Source of the DNA: Anaerolineae bacterium
GTDB taxonomy: Bacteria; Chloroflexota; Anaerolineae; Aggregatilineales; UBA2796
Direction of reading: 5' to 3'
Assembly (NCBI GenBank): GCA_019637555.1
Contig: JAHBVK010000043.1
Coordinates: forward strand, 1-55,002
Length of the DNA: 55,002 nucleotides
Each line of letters starts with the position of its first letter. Positions within the stretch are counted from its first letter, which is position 1. The notes beneath the pieces were generated by a model. That model had not been told where the DNA came from. It worked only from the letters and a program-made list of their open reading frames with translations, and ran no database searches. A program made the position numbers and the translations under genes. This document shows, piece after piece, positions 25,025-32,849 of this stretch.

Positions 25025-26887
25025 ATGCGCTCGTATTTAAACCGATTTGAAGTCCGCGTCACCTTCGGCTACGCCATCGTGGCAATCCTGTGGATTATTT
25101 TCTCCGACAAGCTGGTAGCCTTCCTCTTCGGGTCATCTACACAGTTATTGACTACTTTCAGTATTTTCAAGGGCATTGCCTTCGTGGTGGTGACGGCTGG
25201 TGGACTCTTTGTCGTCTTGTATTTTGAACTGCACAAAAGGCGAACGCTTGAACGGGCGTTGGAACAAGACATCGATGAGCGTAAAATCGCCGAAATCGCA
25301 CTGGGAAAAGCACAAGGTGTATTGGAGCAAAAGGTCATCGAACGCACTGCCGAACTGAAGTCGGCTAAAGATCGCGCCGAGGCGATCTTGAACAACAGCT
25401 TCGACGGCATCGTGCTGGTTAATTCAGATCTCAAGGTCGAGCAGACCAACGCTGCCTTTAATCGCTTCCTCGCCTGCCAAGACGATGAATATTTCGGCAA
25501 GTCGGTGCTCGACCTGATCGATGAGGAGGATCGCGGTCGGGTACAGTTGTTGATCAATCCGCACACCGTAACGCACTCAAACAAATCGTTCGAGGCACAG
25601 CTTCGTCGTCAGGATGGCACGGTGTTTCAAGCGGAGTTTGGCATTGGCGCCGTGCAGAATAATGGACTGGTCATCACTATCCGCGATATCAGTGAACGCA
25701 AAGCCCGTGAACGGCAACTGCGCTTCTACGCCAGCTTGCAGGAAAACGTCAATGACGCCGTGATCGCAACTGATCTTGAGCATCGAATCCAAACGTGGAA
25801 TCCGGCCGCGGAACGTATGTATGGTTGGCGCGCGGATGATGTGATCGGTAAGCGCAGTGAGGAGGTGCTGCAAACGCAATTCCTGTCCAGCGAAAGCTAC
25901 GATCATGCTATGCGCAAACTGCAAGAGCAAGGTTACTGGACGGACGAAGCGATCCAGCGGCATAAGGACGGCAAAACCGTCTATATCCTTGGCTCTCTGG
26001 TTTGCTTCAAGGATGAAAATGGCAAGCGATTGGGTATCGTTACGGTGAATCATGATATCACTGAGCGCAAAAAGGCGGAACAGGCGCTGCAGCTTGCATT
26101 GGAAAAAGAGCGCGAACTGAGCGAACTCAAATCGCGCTTCGTATCGATGGCATCGCACGAATTCCGCACGCCGCTAGCTACGATCCTCGCCGCCGCTGAA
26201 ACCTTGAGTGCCTATCGTCAGAAGATGACTGATGAGCAGATCACGATGCGTTTCACCAAGATCAAGGAGCAGGTCGCCCGGCTCAGGGATGTGATGGATG
26301 ATGTACTGCTGTTGGCGAGGATGCAGGCGCAGCGAGTCGAGTTCCAACCGGACGACATCGATCTGGTAGCGCTGTGCAAAAGTGTAGTCGATGATTTCCA
26401 GAGTCGATCCGATGTGCATCATCAGTTCAGCTTTACCCAAGAAGGGACCATGCGAAATGTCCGGTTGGACAAAAAGCTGATGCGACAAATACTGGATAAC
26501 CTGATCTCCAACGCGATTAAGTATTCAGCTCCTGACAAACCGATTGCAGTCCATCTGGATTACGCGTGGAACGCGGTTCTGCTCAAAATCTCCGATCAGG
26601 GCATCGGCATTCCCGATGAAGATCGCAAGCATCTGTTCGAGGCATTTCATCGCGCTAATAACGTCGGCAGCATCTCCGGCACGGGATTGGGTTTGGTGAT
26701 CGCTAAAGAAGCAGTGGAACTGCAAGGCGGGACAATCGCCGTAGAGAGTCAGATTGACGTTGGCACCACCTTCACCATCCGCATTCCACTGGCTACACTT
26801 CAGGCAGAGAAGCATGAACAGCCAGCAGTGCTTACTAACGCCACTGCAACGGCGACCAATTCAAGCAGTGAACCAGCGCTTCAATAA
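25025..26887 (+). CDS. Membrane sensor histidine kinase with two PAS domains
   Basis: 620 residues. Two N-terminal membrane helices (about 13-35 and 45-68) with almost no loop, then a coiled coil (about 70-120), PAS-1 (about 120-230, ILNNSFDGIVLVNSDLKVEQ), PAS-2 (about 235-350, NVNDAVIATDLEHRIQTWNP), HisKA with His in MASHEFRTPLATI near 380, and HATPase_c with NLISNAIKYS, DQGIGIP and GTGLGLVI. With so small an outside part, sensing is probably through the membrane segment or the PAS domains. The ATG at 25025 has GGGGAC just upstream. The 3' end overlaps the convergent flavoprotein gene by 27 bases. No receiver gene is adjacent. Confidence 0.93.
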   Translation: MRSYLNRFEVRVTFGYAIVAILWIIFSDKLVAFLFGSSTQLLTTFSIFKGIAFVVVTAGGLFVVLYFELHKRRTLERALEQDIDERKIAEIALGKAQGVLEQKVIERTAELKSAKDRAEAILNNSFDGIVLVNSDLKVEQTNAAFNRFLACQDDEYFGKSVLDLIDEEDRGRVQLLINPHTVTHSNKSFEAQLRRQDGTVFQAEFGIGAVQNNGLVITIRDISERKARERQLRFYASLQENVNDAVIATDLEHRIQTWNPAAERMYGWRADDVIGKRSEEVLQTQFLSSESYDHAMRKLQEQGYWTDEAIQRHKDGKTVYILGSLVCFKDENGKRLGIVTVNHDITERKKAEQALQLALEKERELSELKSRFVSMASHEFRTPLATILAAAETLSAYRQKMTDEQITMRFTKIKEQVARLRDVMDDVLLLARMQAQRVEFQPDDIDLVALCKSVVDDFQSRSDVHHQFSFTQEGTMRNVRLDKKLMRQILDNLISNAIKYSAPDKPIAVHLDYAWNAVLLKISDQGIGIPDEDRKHLFEAFHRANNVGSISGTGLGLVIAKEAVELQGGTIAVESQIDVGTTFTIRIPLATLQAEKHEQPAVLTNATATATNSSSEPALQ

Positions 26888-28000
26888 CTCCGCTTCGAAG
26901 TTGCGCTTCTGATCCAGATAGCGGGACGAGGCTTCGGTCAGGATCACGTCTGGCGCGGGTTGCGCTAAGAAGCTACCCTTAACCATCATCGCTTCGCCGT
27001 TGCCTACTTCCAAGAAGCAGCCGCCTTCGCCCGCAAATTGAGCATCGGCAGGAATGCCCGCGAACGCAGCGGCGATCCGTTGGGCGGCGGTGCGTCCCAT
27101 CGCTTCGGCAAAGACGCCCGCTTTGGGCAGCGGTTTATTCGTCGCCATCATGATTTCTACACAATCTCCCGCCGCATAAACGCCCTCGAACTGCGTTTCC
27201 ATCGTGCGCGGATTAACCTTGATCCATTCCCCGCTTGCTGCCAAACCGCTGTCAACGATCACAGGTGGACATTGATGCGGCGGCACTGTCAGCAGCAGAT
27301 CGAAGGGGCGGCGTCCGTTAGCAAAGACGACTTCGCCCGCTTCTACCGCCGTCGCCTTGTGATTGGGCAGGAAAGCGATGCCCTTTTCCGCCAATTGGCT
27401 CTCGAAGTCGCTGCAGCGCACCTCGCCCAAGATCGGGATCGACAATGGCTGCGGACTGAACACCTCCACGGTCGCGCTGATGCCCCGCTGCGGCAGTAAG
27501 CTGTTGATCAGGATAGCCATCTCATAGGGCGCGGGCGGGCAAGGATAAGGAATACCGAAGATGCCAATGACCACGCGACCACCCTTAAAATCGTGCAGCG
27601 CCTGTGCAGCACGCGGCACTTCCGCCGCCTCATAGACGTTGTAACCGTATGCTTGCAGACCGGGGACTTTTTCCGGTGCGCGGCGTGCACCTAACGCCAC
27701 CACAATCGCATCCGCCTCAAGCCGTTGACCATTGACTTCCACAGATCGCGCCACCGGATCGAGTTTGGTTATCGCGCCCTGTATTACTTTAATCCCTTGC
27801 TGGTTGAGATCGGCAAGAGAACGCTGTCCCGCTTCTAAGGTCGATTCACCGACCAGCGCCCAACTCTTGCGGAAGCCGACCATGAACTGCGCCCGCTGAT
27901 CGATCAGGATGATCTCGTCCTCAGCCGCGAGTGATTGCCGCAAGCTGTGAGCAGCCGCCAAACCACCGAATCCACCGCCCAAGATCAACACGCGCTTCAT
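26861..28000 (-). CDS. FAD-dependent NAD(P)H/sulfide-quinone-type oxidoreductase
   Basis: Flavoprotein disulfide reductase-like protein of 379 residues. The FAD-binding RVLILGGGFGGLAAAH is at the N-terminus, the second nucleotide fold around VVALGARRAPEKVPG, and the C-terminal FAD contact is GVYAAGDCVEI. The segment PYPCPPAPYE carries a Cys in the position seen in many sulfide:quinone reductase-like and type II NADH dehydrogenase-like proteins. I start at the ATG of MKRVLIL, with AAAGGCGA upstream, rather than six codons earlier. The electron acceptor is unclear. Its 3' end overlaps the kinase gene by 27 bases. Confidence 0.87.
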   Translation of the reverse strand: MKRVLILGGGFGGLAAAHSLRQSLAAEDEIILIDQRAQFMVGFRKSWALVGESTLEAGQRSLADLNQQGIKVIQGAITKLDPVARSVEVNGQRLEADAIVVALGARRAPEKVPGLQAYGYNVYEAAEVPRAAQALHDFKGGRVVIGIFGIPYPCPPAPYEMAILINSLLPQRGISATVEVFSPQPLSIPILGEVRCSDFESQLAEKGIAFLPNHKATAVEAGEVVFANGRRPFDLLLTVPPHQCPPVIVDSGLAASGEWIKVNPRTMETQFEGVYAAGDCVEIMMATNKPLPKAGVFAEAMGRTAAQRIAAAFAGIPADAQFAGEGGCFLEVGNGEAMMVKGSFLAQPAPDVILTEASSRYLDQKRNFEAELLKRWFTA

Positions 28001-28108
28001 GAGATCGCCTTTCGACACGAGGAGATGTGCTAGGCGGTGGAGTGTAACAGTCAGGAGAAGATGGGCGCAAGAGAGGTAGGAATCGTAAGGCTGTTGGTAG
28101 TGGTCTAG

Positions 28109-28136
28109 TTGTTCGGCTACAAACTTTAGCTATACT
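28109..28136 (+). promoter_or_regulatory. Promoter of the TIR-vWA gene
   Basis: TTGTTC (28109-28114), 16-bp spacer, TATACT (28131-28136). Transcription would start near 28143, leaving a short leader before the ATG at 28179. That ATG has no clear Shine-Dalgarno sequence. Confidence 0.45.
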
Positions 28137-28178
28137 TACACAACCCATAAACTAACGCATGATGTCAGCCACGCGCAT

Positions 28179-30746
28179 ATGATCATTTTCATTAGCTACA
28201 GCAGCAAAAACCGTGCGCAGGTCGAACTGCTGGTACGCACGCTCATGGATATGGGCTACGATGTTCGCTACGATCAACAGACGCTGGCGGGACATTCGTG
28301 GTGGAACAAAATACTCGCCGATATTCGGGACTGTAAATTATTCGTCTACGCGCTGAGTCCTGACTACATAGACTCATATCCCTGCGAACTCGAATATCGC
28401 TATGCAGCAGCACTTGGACGCCATTTCTTGCCTATCATGGTCGAGCCTATTGATTTTGGGCGTGTGCCATCTTTTATCGCTGCATCCGAAGTATTGCCAT
28501 ATACTGATCCAGCTAATCCAACATCACAATTCCTCGCGCGGCTTGATTATGCGCTGCGCGAATACGAAGCTAGTCCTGATCTGAGCCTGCCACCCAACGA
28601 AATCGATCTACGCCCACCTGCACCGATCTCTCAGCTTACTTTGGTGCTAGATCGCGTAATTGATTTCTCTGTAATATTAACCAAGCACGAGCAAACATCG
28701 CTCCTCGCTGAGTTACGGACATTTCTATACAAACATGACACGCGAGAGAATTCTCGATACGTAATAGAACGATTTAGGCGGCGTGCAGGTCACGATCTGG
28801 ATGCTGGCGTAGCAGACGAAATTGATAGCCTACTGGAATTTACAGCGTTCAATCAAACTAAAGATCGAACTATGAAGCGTCGAGAGAACCCGCGCCTGAG
28901 AGGATGGGGAATCACTGGCTTACTTGGATTAATTGCCCTCCTCATATTCGCTTTTGCTATTGCTAGTCGCGCTAATATACAAAGTGCGATCAACACTATC
29001 TTCAATCCTCGCGGTAAATCCGAAACGCAAATCACATTTTTGGTCGATGTATCGGACAACATGGCAGAAGTGCTCAAGGGTGAACCACAATTTGAAATTG
29101 CCAAGAATATAATTTCAAAAATCACTGGTAGCATGCCAACTGGCGGCAAGTATTGGGTTGTGCGGACGGCTGGCGGTGGAATTGGAACGGATTGCGCTAA
29201 GACTATTAAACAAAGTGAGGGACTAGATGCTTCTTCCGACGATCTTCTAGCTCCTATTTCCCAGTTAACACCGAGTGGAAACAGCGCCTATCGCGTTGGG
29301 TTCAGGGCTGTCGCTAACGATGTTGAAGCCTCGAACAGTCCGTCGCAATTGGTGGTTGTCTTGCTTGGAAAGGATGAGCCGACTGCAAATTGCAATGTCG
29401 TCGATACGATTGACTGGAAATTGTTGTTGCAAGACTTTCGTGAGCGTCGTATTCCTGTAGCACTATGTGCTTTTACGTTCTTCGATTCCTATGATTTTGA
29501 AGAAACGCGGAGACGCTTGGAAGATTTAGGTGTTGAGTGTGTACGGAACATCGATGATCCTGAGCAAATTGACGATATTGTCGAAGCTGTCGTCAACGAA
29601 ATTCAGACTCTAGCCCAACAAATACCAACGCCGCAACAGATAGCTATCGCTGACTTGCTCACACCAACGCCGATTACGATTGCCCAAACCGGATCGCTAG
29701 TACCAACAACAACGTTTGCTTCAAATGTGATCGTTGGCACTAAAGATCCTTCTGTTGACGCAACAGGCATCGCCGTGCCACCCGCTGGTGATATTCCTAC
29801 GTTAGCTGCGACTAATACTCCTGTACCAACTCAAACACCAACAGAAACTGCTACTAATACACCAACCAATACATCAACAGCAACCAATACGCCGACGGAA
29901 ACGTCGACTAATACACCCACATCCACTCCCACTAGCACACCCACCAATACCAATACGCCAACTAATACACCTACTAACACACCAACCGCAACTCCTACCT
30001 CGACCTTTACTAACACGCCGGATTTCACCAGTACCGCGCTGATTCAGCAACTCACGGCACTAGCGCAAACTTTCAATGCCCAACAAACGGATATTGCAGC
30101 CACAGGGATCGGCGATGTACAGTTTGCAGGGTTGCTCTCCAATAATCCTGACGTAATCATTCAGACGCTACTGAATGCTGGAGTACTATCCTCTTCTAAT
30201 ACGGTTCAGCAGGTTGACCTCGGTTCAAATGACAGCATCGGGATGACTGGTAATCCCGACGATGATTTTGTCTTTTATCAATCGCTACTGACCGATGCGC
30301 CGAGCAACTACACGAATTTTGTGTTCTCTACGACCTTCCGCATGACCGCCTCCGACGGTGCGTTGGGGCGGACGGGCTGCGGCTTGCTCTATCACGGTTC
30401 AGGAGATCCAAAGTCGGCGAATTGGGAACCAGATCAGATGTCGGCATTTTGGCTGCGTCGTGATGGGACATGGGTACTCAATTTCTACCGTGATCGTACC
30501 TTCCAAGAAAGTGGTATCACAGGCATTGCAACGGGATTACGCACCGCGCAAGCTGCTGCTAATCGCCTGACTGTGATCTACTTCAATGAAACACTTACCG
30601 TTTACGTTAACGGCTCACAGGTTGTGCAGCAGGAAGAAACCAATTTCGACAGTGGGGAAATCGGCTACTATTTCGTCAAGGGCGCAGCAGGCGACGGAGA
30701 GGGCTGTGTCTACAATGATACTCTGTTGTGGAAGACTGTTGATTAA
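28179..30746 (+). CDS. TIR domain / membrane / vWA-like / lectin-like multidomain protein
   Basis: 855 residues in five parts. (1) TIR domain at 1-140: MIIFISYSSKNRAQVE, and DSYPCELEYRYA, where Cys69 and Glu72 match the C-x-x-E of NADase-type TIR domains. (2) A helical linker, then a membrane helix at about 245-263. (3) A vWA-like domain at about 283-475: QITFLVDVSDNMAEVLKG has a MIDAS-like D-x-S-x-N, with Asn in place of the last Ser. (4) A Thr/Pro/Asn-rich spacer. (5) A beta-sandwich, concanavalin/LamG-like C-terminus (FVFSTTFRMTASDGALGRTG, LTVYVNGSQVV). The single helix puts TIR inside and the rest outside, so it resembles a receptor. TIR proteins often produce or destroy NAD-derived signals in phage defence, but no defence partner gene is adjacent. 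Confidence 0.85.
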   Translation: MIIFISYSSKNRAQVELLVRTLMDMGYDVRYDQQTLAGHSWWNKILADIRDCKLFVYALSPDYIDSYPCELEYRYAAALGRHFLPIMVEPIDFGRVPSFIAASEVLPYTDPANPTSQFLARLDYALREYEASPDLSLPPNEIDLRPPAPISQLTLVLDRVIDFSVILTKHEQTSLLAELRTFLYKHDTRENSRYVIERFRRRAGHDLDAGVADEIDSLLEFTAFNQTKDRTMKRRENPRLRGWGITGLLGLIALLIFAFAIASRANIQSAINTIFNPRGKSETQITFLVDVSDNMAEVLKGEPQFEIAKNIISKITGSMPTGGKYWVVRTAGGGIGTDCAKTIKQSEGLDASSDDLLAPISQLTPSGNSAYRVGFRAVANDVEASNSPSQLVVVLLGKDEPTANCNVVDTIDWKLLLQDFRERRIPVALCAFTFFDSYDFEETRRRLEDLGVECVRNIDDPEQIDDIVEAVVNEIQTLAQQIPTPQQIAIADLLTPTPITIAQTGSLVPTTTFASNVIVGTKDPSVDATGIAVPPAGDIPTLAATNTPVPTQTPTETATNTPTNTSTATNTPTETSTNTPTSTPTSTPTNTNTPTNTPTNTPTATPTSTFTNTPDFTSTALIQQLTALAQTFNAQQTDIAATGIGDVQFAGLLSNNPDVIIQTLLNAGVLSSSNTVQQVDLGSNDSIGMTGNPDDDFVFYQSLLTDAPSNYTNFVFSTTFRMTASDGALGRTGCGLLYHGSGDPKSANWEPDQMSAFWLRRDGTWVLNFYRDRTFQESGITGIATGLRTAQAAANRLTVIYFNETLTVYVNGSQVVQQEETNFDSGEIGYYFVKGAAGDGEGCVYNDTLLWKTVD
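29811..30020 (+). repeat. Coding Thr-Pro-Asn repeat tract
   Basis: About 70 codons made of ACT/ACA/ACC, CCA/CCG and AAT, giving repeated TNTPT and TPTST units in the TIR-vWA protein. It encodes an extended linker outside the membrane. The near-repeats could expand or shrink by slippage. Confidence 0.8.
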
Positions 30747-30827
30747 CTGACATGACATGGAGAGGTGATTCCACGTTCAGTTATTAGTGTCAAGTCAATG
30801 TAAATCGCAAGTACGAGTGCTCTTGCT

Positions 30828-31961
30828 TTACGCCAGCGCGCGGCGATTCGACTGTTCGGCAACCGAACTGTAGCACTCGATCAATTCGTCCATAATCGCT
30901 GACCACGAATGCGTCTCGGCATCAGCGCGGGCGGCGATCCGCATCTGCGCCAACTTTGCTGGGGACTCGATCACGCGGCGGATACCTGTGATCATGCCCT
31001 CTGTGTCGTTGACATCGAACAGATAACCCGATTTCCCTTCCGTGATCACGTTGGGAGCGCCACCGACGCGCGAGGAGACGACGGGCGTACCGGATGCCAT
31101 CGCTTCTAGCAGCACCAAGCCAAAACTCTCGAAAGCGGAAGGGAAAACGAACACATCGCTGCTGGCGAAGGCGCGGGCGAGTAGTTCACCGCTGAGATTG
31201 CCCATGAAACGCACCGGATAGCCCGCGAACTCCTGCTTCAACTCTGCTTCCAGCGCACCAGTACCAACAATGGCGAGGCGGGTGTTGGGAATCTGATCCA
31301 GTGCCGCGCGAATCTGATGAACTTGCTTTTCCGTCGCTAATCTGCCGACGTAGAGCAGCAAATGATCTTCGGGATGACCATCAGTGAGCAGATCGCGCAT
31401 GTTGGGATCGAAGTAGCGCGGATGGAACTTGTTGGCATCGACGCCGCGACGCCACAAGCCAACATTGCGGATGCCGATATTCCGCATCTGCTGCTGCACG
31501 TGCGTTGAGGGGGCTAGGGCATAATTGCTACGGTTGAACTCCCATGTCATCAGCCGTCGGATTACGCTAGAGATGGCGCTAGAGCCATAGTAGTTCAGCG
31601 CATGGGAGAGATCGAGATGGAAGGAAGCGATGGTCGGCACACCTAGTTTGCGGGCGAAGCGCTGCCCCGCCAATGCCGAGAAAGAGGGATGAAACATATG
31701 CATCACATCCGGCGCGAACGCCCGGATCTGCGCGAAGGTTTGCGCGTTAGGCATCCCCAGCCGCCCCTTCGGATAGATCGGGTTACGCAATGAAGGCACT
31801 TTGATCACCCGCGCACCCGCGTAAGTGTCGATGCTCTCTTTCGGCGCAACAACCACCGCTTCGATCCCTGCCCGCTGCAGATGCTCCAAGGTCAGGCACA
31901 GCACTTTGACGATACCGTTGATCTGCGGCAGAAATGTCTCGGCGTACAGCGCAACCCGCAT
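30828..31961 (-). CDS. GT4-family glycosyltransferase
   Basis: About 377 residues, GT-B fold. The N-terminal half begins MRVALYAETFLPQINGIVKV, the usual opening of lipid mannosyl- and sulfoquinovosyl-transferase-like GT4 enzymes, with a conserved HxxHxS-like MFHPSFSA and ASFHLDLSH. The C-terminal half has LLYVGRLATEKQ and SAFESFGLVLLEAMASGTPVV, the E-x7-E nucleotide-sugar site. The ATG at 31961 lacks a clear ribosome binding site, and a TTG three codons earlier is an alternative. It probably adds a sugar to a membrane lipid or cell-surface glycan. Neighbours give no further hint. Confidence 0.9.
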   Translation of the reverse strand: MRVALYAETFLPQINGIVKVLCLTLEHLQRAGIEAVVVAPKESIDTYAGARVIKVPSLRNPIYPKGRLGMPNAQTFAQIRAFAPDVMHMFHPSFSALAGQRFARKLGVPTIASFHLDLSHALNYYGSSAISSVIRRLMTWEFNRSNYALAPSTHVQQQMRNIGIRNVGLWRRGVDANKFHPRYFDPNMRDLLTDGHPEDHLLLYVGRLATEKQVHQIRAALDQIPNTRLAIVGTGALEAELKQEFAGYPVRFMGNLSGELLARAFASSDVFVFPSAFESFGLVLLEAMASGTPVVSSRVGGAPNVITEGKSGYLFDVNDTEGMITGIRRVIESPAKLAQMRIAARADAETHSWSAIMDELIECYSSVAEQSNRRALA

Positions 31962-32168
31962 ATTTTGCAAAATGACTAGACCCCTATCAACTGCTTCGTT
32001 TGGTGTGATGCTTACAGTCTCATTGAAGGTTTAGTCGGAGTCTATTACAGGAAAGTCACCGTTTACCAAATTTTTCACGAAGTTCACGCAGAATTCATGC
32101 TTGTGGGAATCGAATCAGCCGCATCTGGACTGCGGCTGATTGGTTGTTGGGAGAAGGATTGGGAGAAG

Positions 32169-32684
32169 TTAGCTCACCACGATTGCCGCGATCCACGGCT
32201 TGTGTTCGGCGTAGTGACCGAAGGTGTTGCCCACAATCGAGGCGAAGATCGGCTGCGAGTTGATGGACTCCGTATCAAAGTCGCTGTAGGGGCGCATCAA
32301 ATCTTCGTCCTTCAGCGATTCAAGTGTCGCCAACATGCTGTCGTGACTGCGCTGGAATGCCGCCCGTACATCGCTCAGTGATCTATCGCGGTTGCGCTTC
32401 TGGATCACCGCATTGATCTCATCGGTATCTTGTTCCCATGTCGCGGCATCAATACCCATCGCTGCCGTGCGAGATTTTCCTTGCAGCAGTGCCACGATAC
32501 CATCTTCCCACATTGCCATATGGATAACGTGATCTTTGGCTGTCCAGCCCGCCGCATCGGTCGGCGTGGTGAGCTGCTCCTCGCTCAAGGTATTCAGAAA
32601 TGCCTGCATATCATTCCAGCCGTTGACGATCCGGCGTTTCATATTTGCCTTGTTGACTTCCTCATGAATGTCCTCAATGCTCAC
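32169..32684 (-). CDS. ClbS/DfsB family four-helix bundle protein (DinB-like)
   Basis: 171 residues, GTG start with AAGGAG six bases upstream. The family pattern is clear: an opening helix KRRIVNGWNDMQAFLNTLSE, AAGWTAKDHVIHMAMWEDG with a conserved His, and the C-terminal NTFGHYAEHKPWI with the second and third His positions. ClbS hydrolyses the genotoxin colibactin and DfsB acts in a similar protective role; most members are uncharacterised, so a role in toxin or damage resistance is only a family-level hint. It is divergent from the lipoprotein gene. Confidence 0.85.
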   Translation of the reverse strand: MSIEDIHEEVNKANMKRRIVNGWNDMQAFLNTLSEEQLTTPTDAAGWTAKDHVIHMAMWEDGIVALLQGKSRTAAMGIDAATWEQDTDEINAVIQKRNRDRSLSDVRAAFQRSHDSMLATLESLKDEDLMRPYSDFDTESINSQPIFASIVGNTFGHYAEHKPWIAAIVVS

Positions 32685-32849
32685 CGCGTTCTCCTTGCTA
32701 ATCCCCTAATGCTGCACAAGGATAGCACAGATGTTCGCTTTGATCCACTGATTGCTGATCGTCATCTGAGCGCCGCTGATCCGCGCTGGTGGCGACGAAA
32801 AGTTTCGCCTAAGCTACAGGTTGCCTACCCGTTGACTTGGAGGCTGATC

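Noticed and set aside
29831..30028. Antisense frame with GVLVGV repeats
   Set aside because: Mirror of the Thr-Pro-Asn codon repeat in the TIR-vWA gene, with no start signal of its own.
32430..32849. N-terminal extension of the glycosidase-like lipoprotein
   Set aside because: It is antisense to the ClbS/DfsB gene and would place the clear lipoprotein signal inside the protein. The ATG at 32850 has a strong ribosome binding site.
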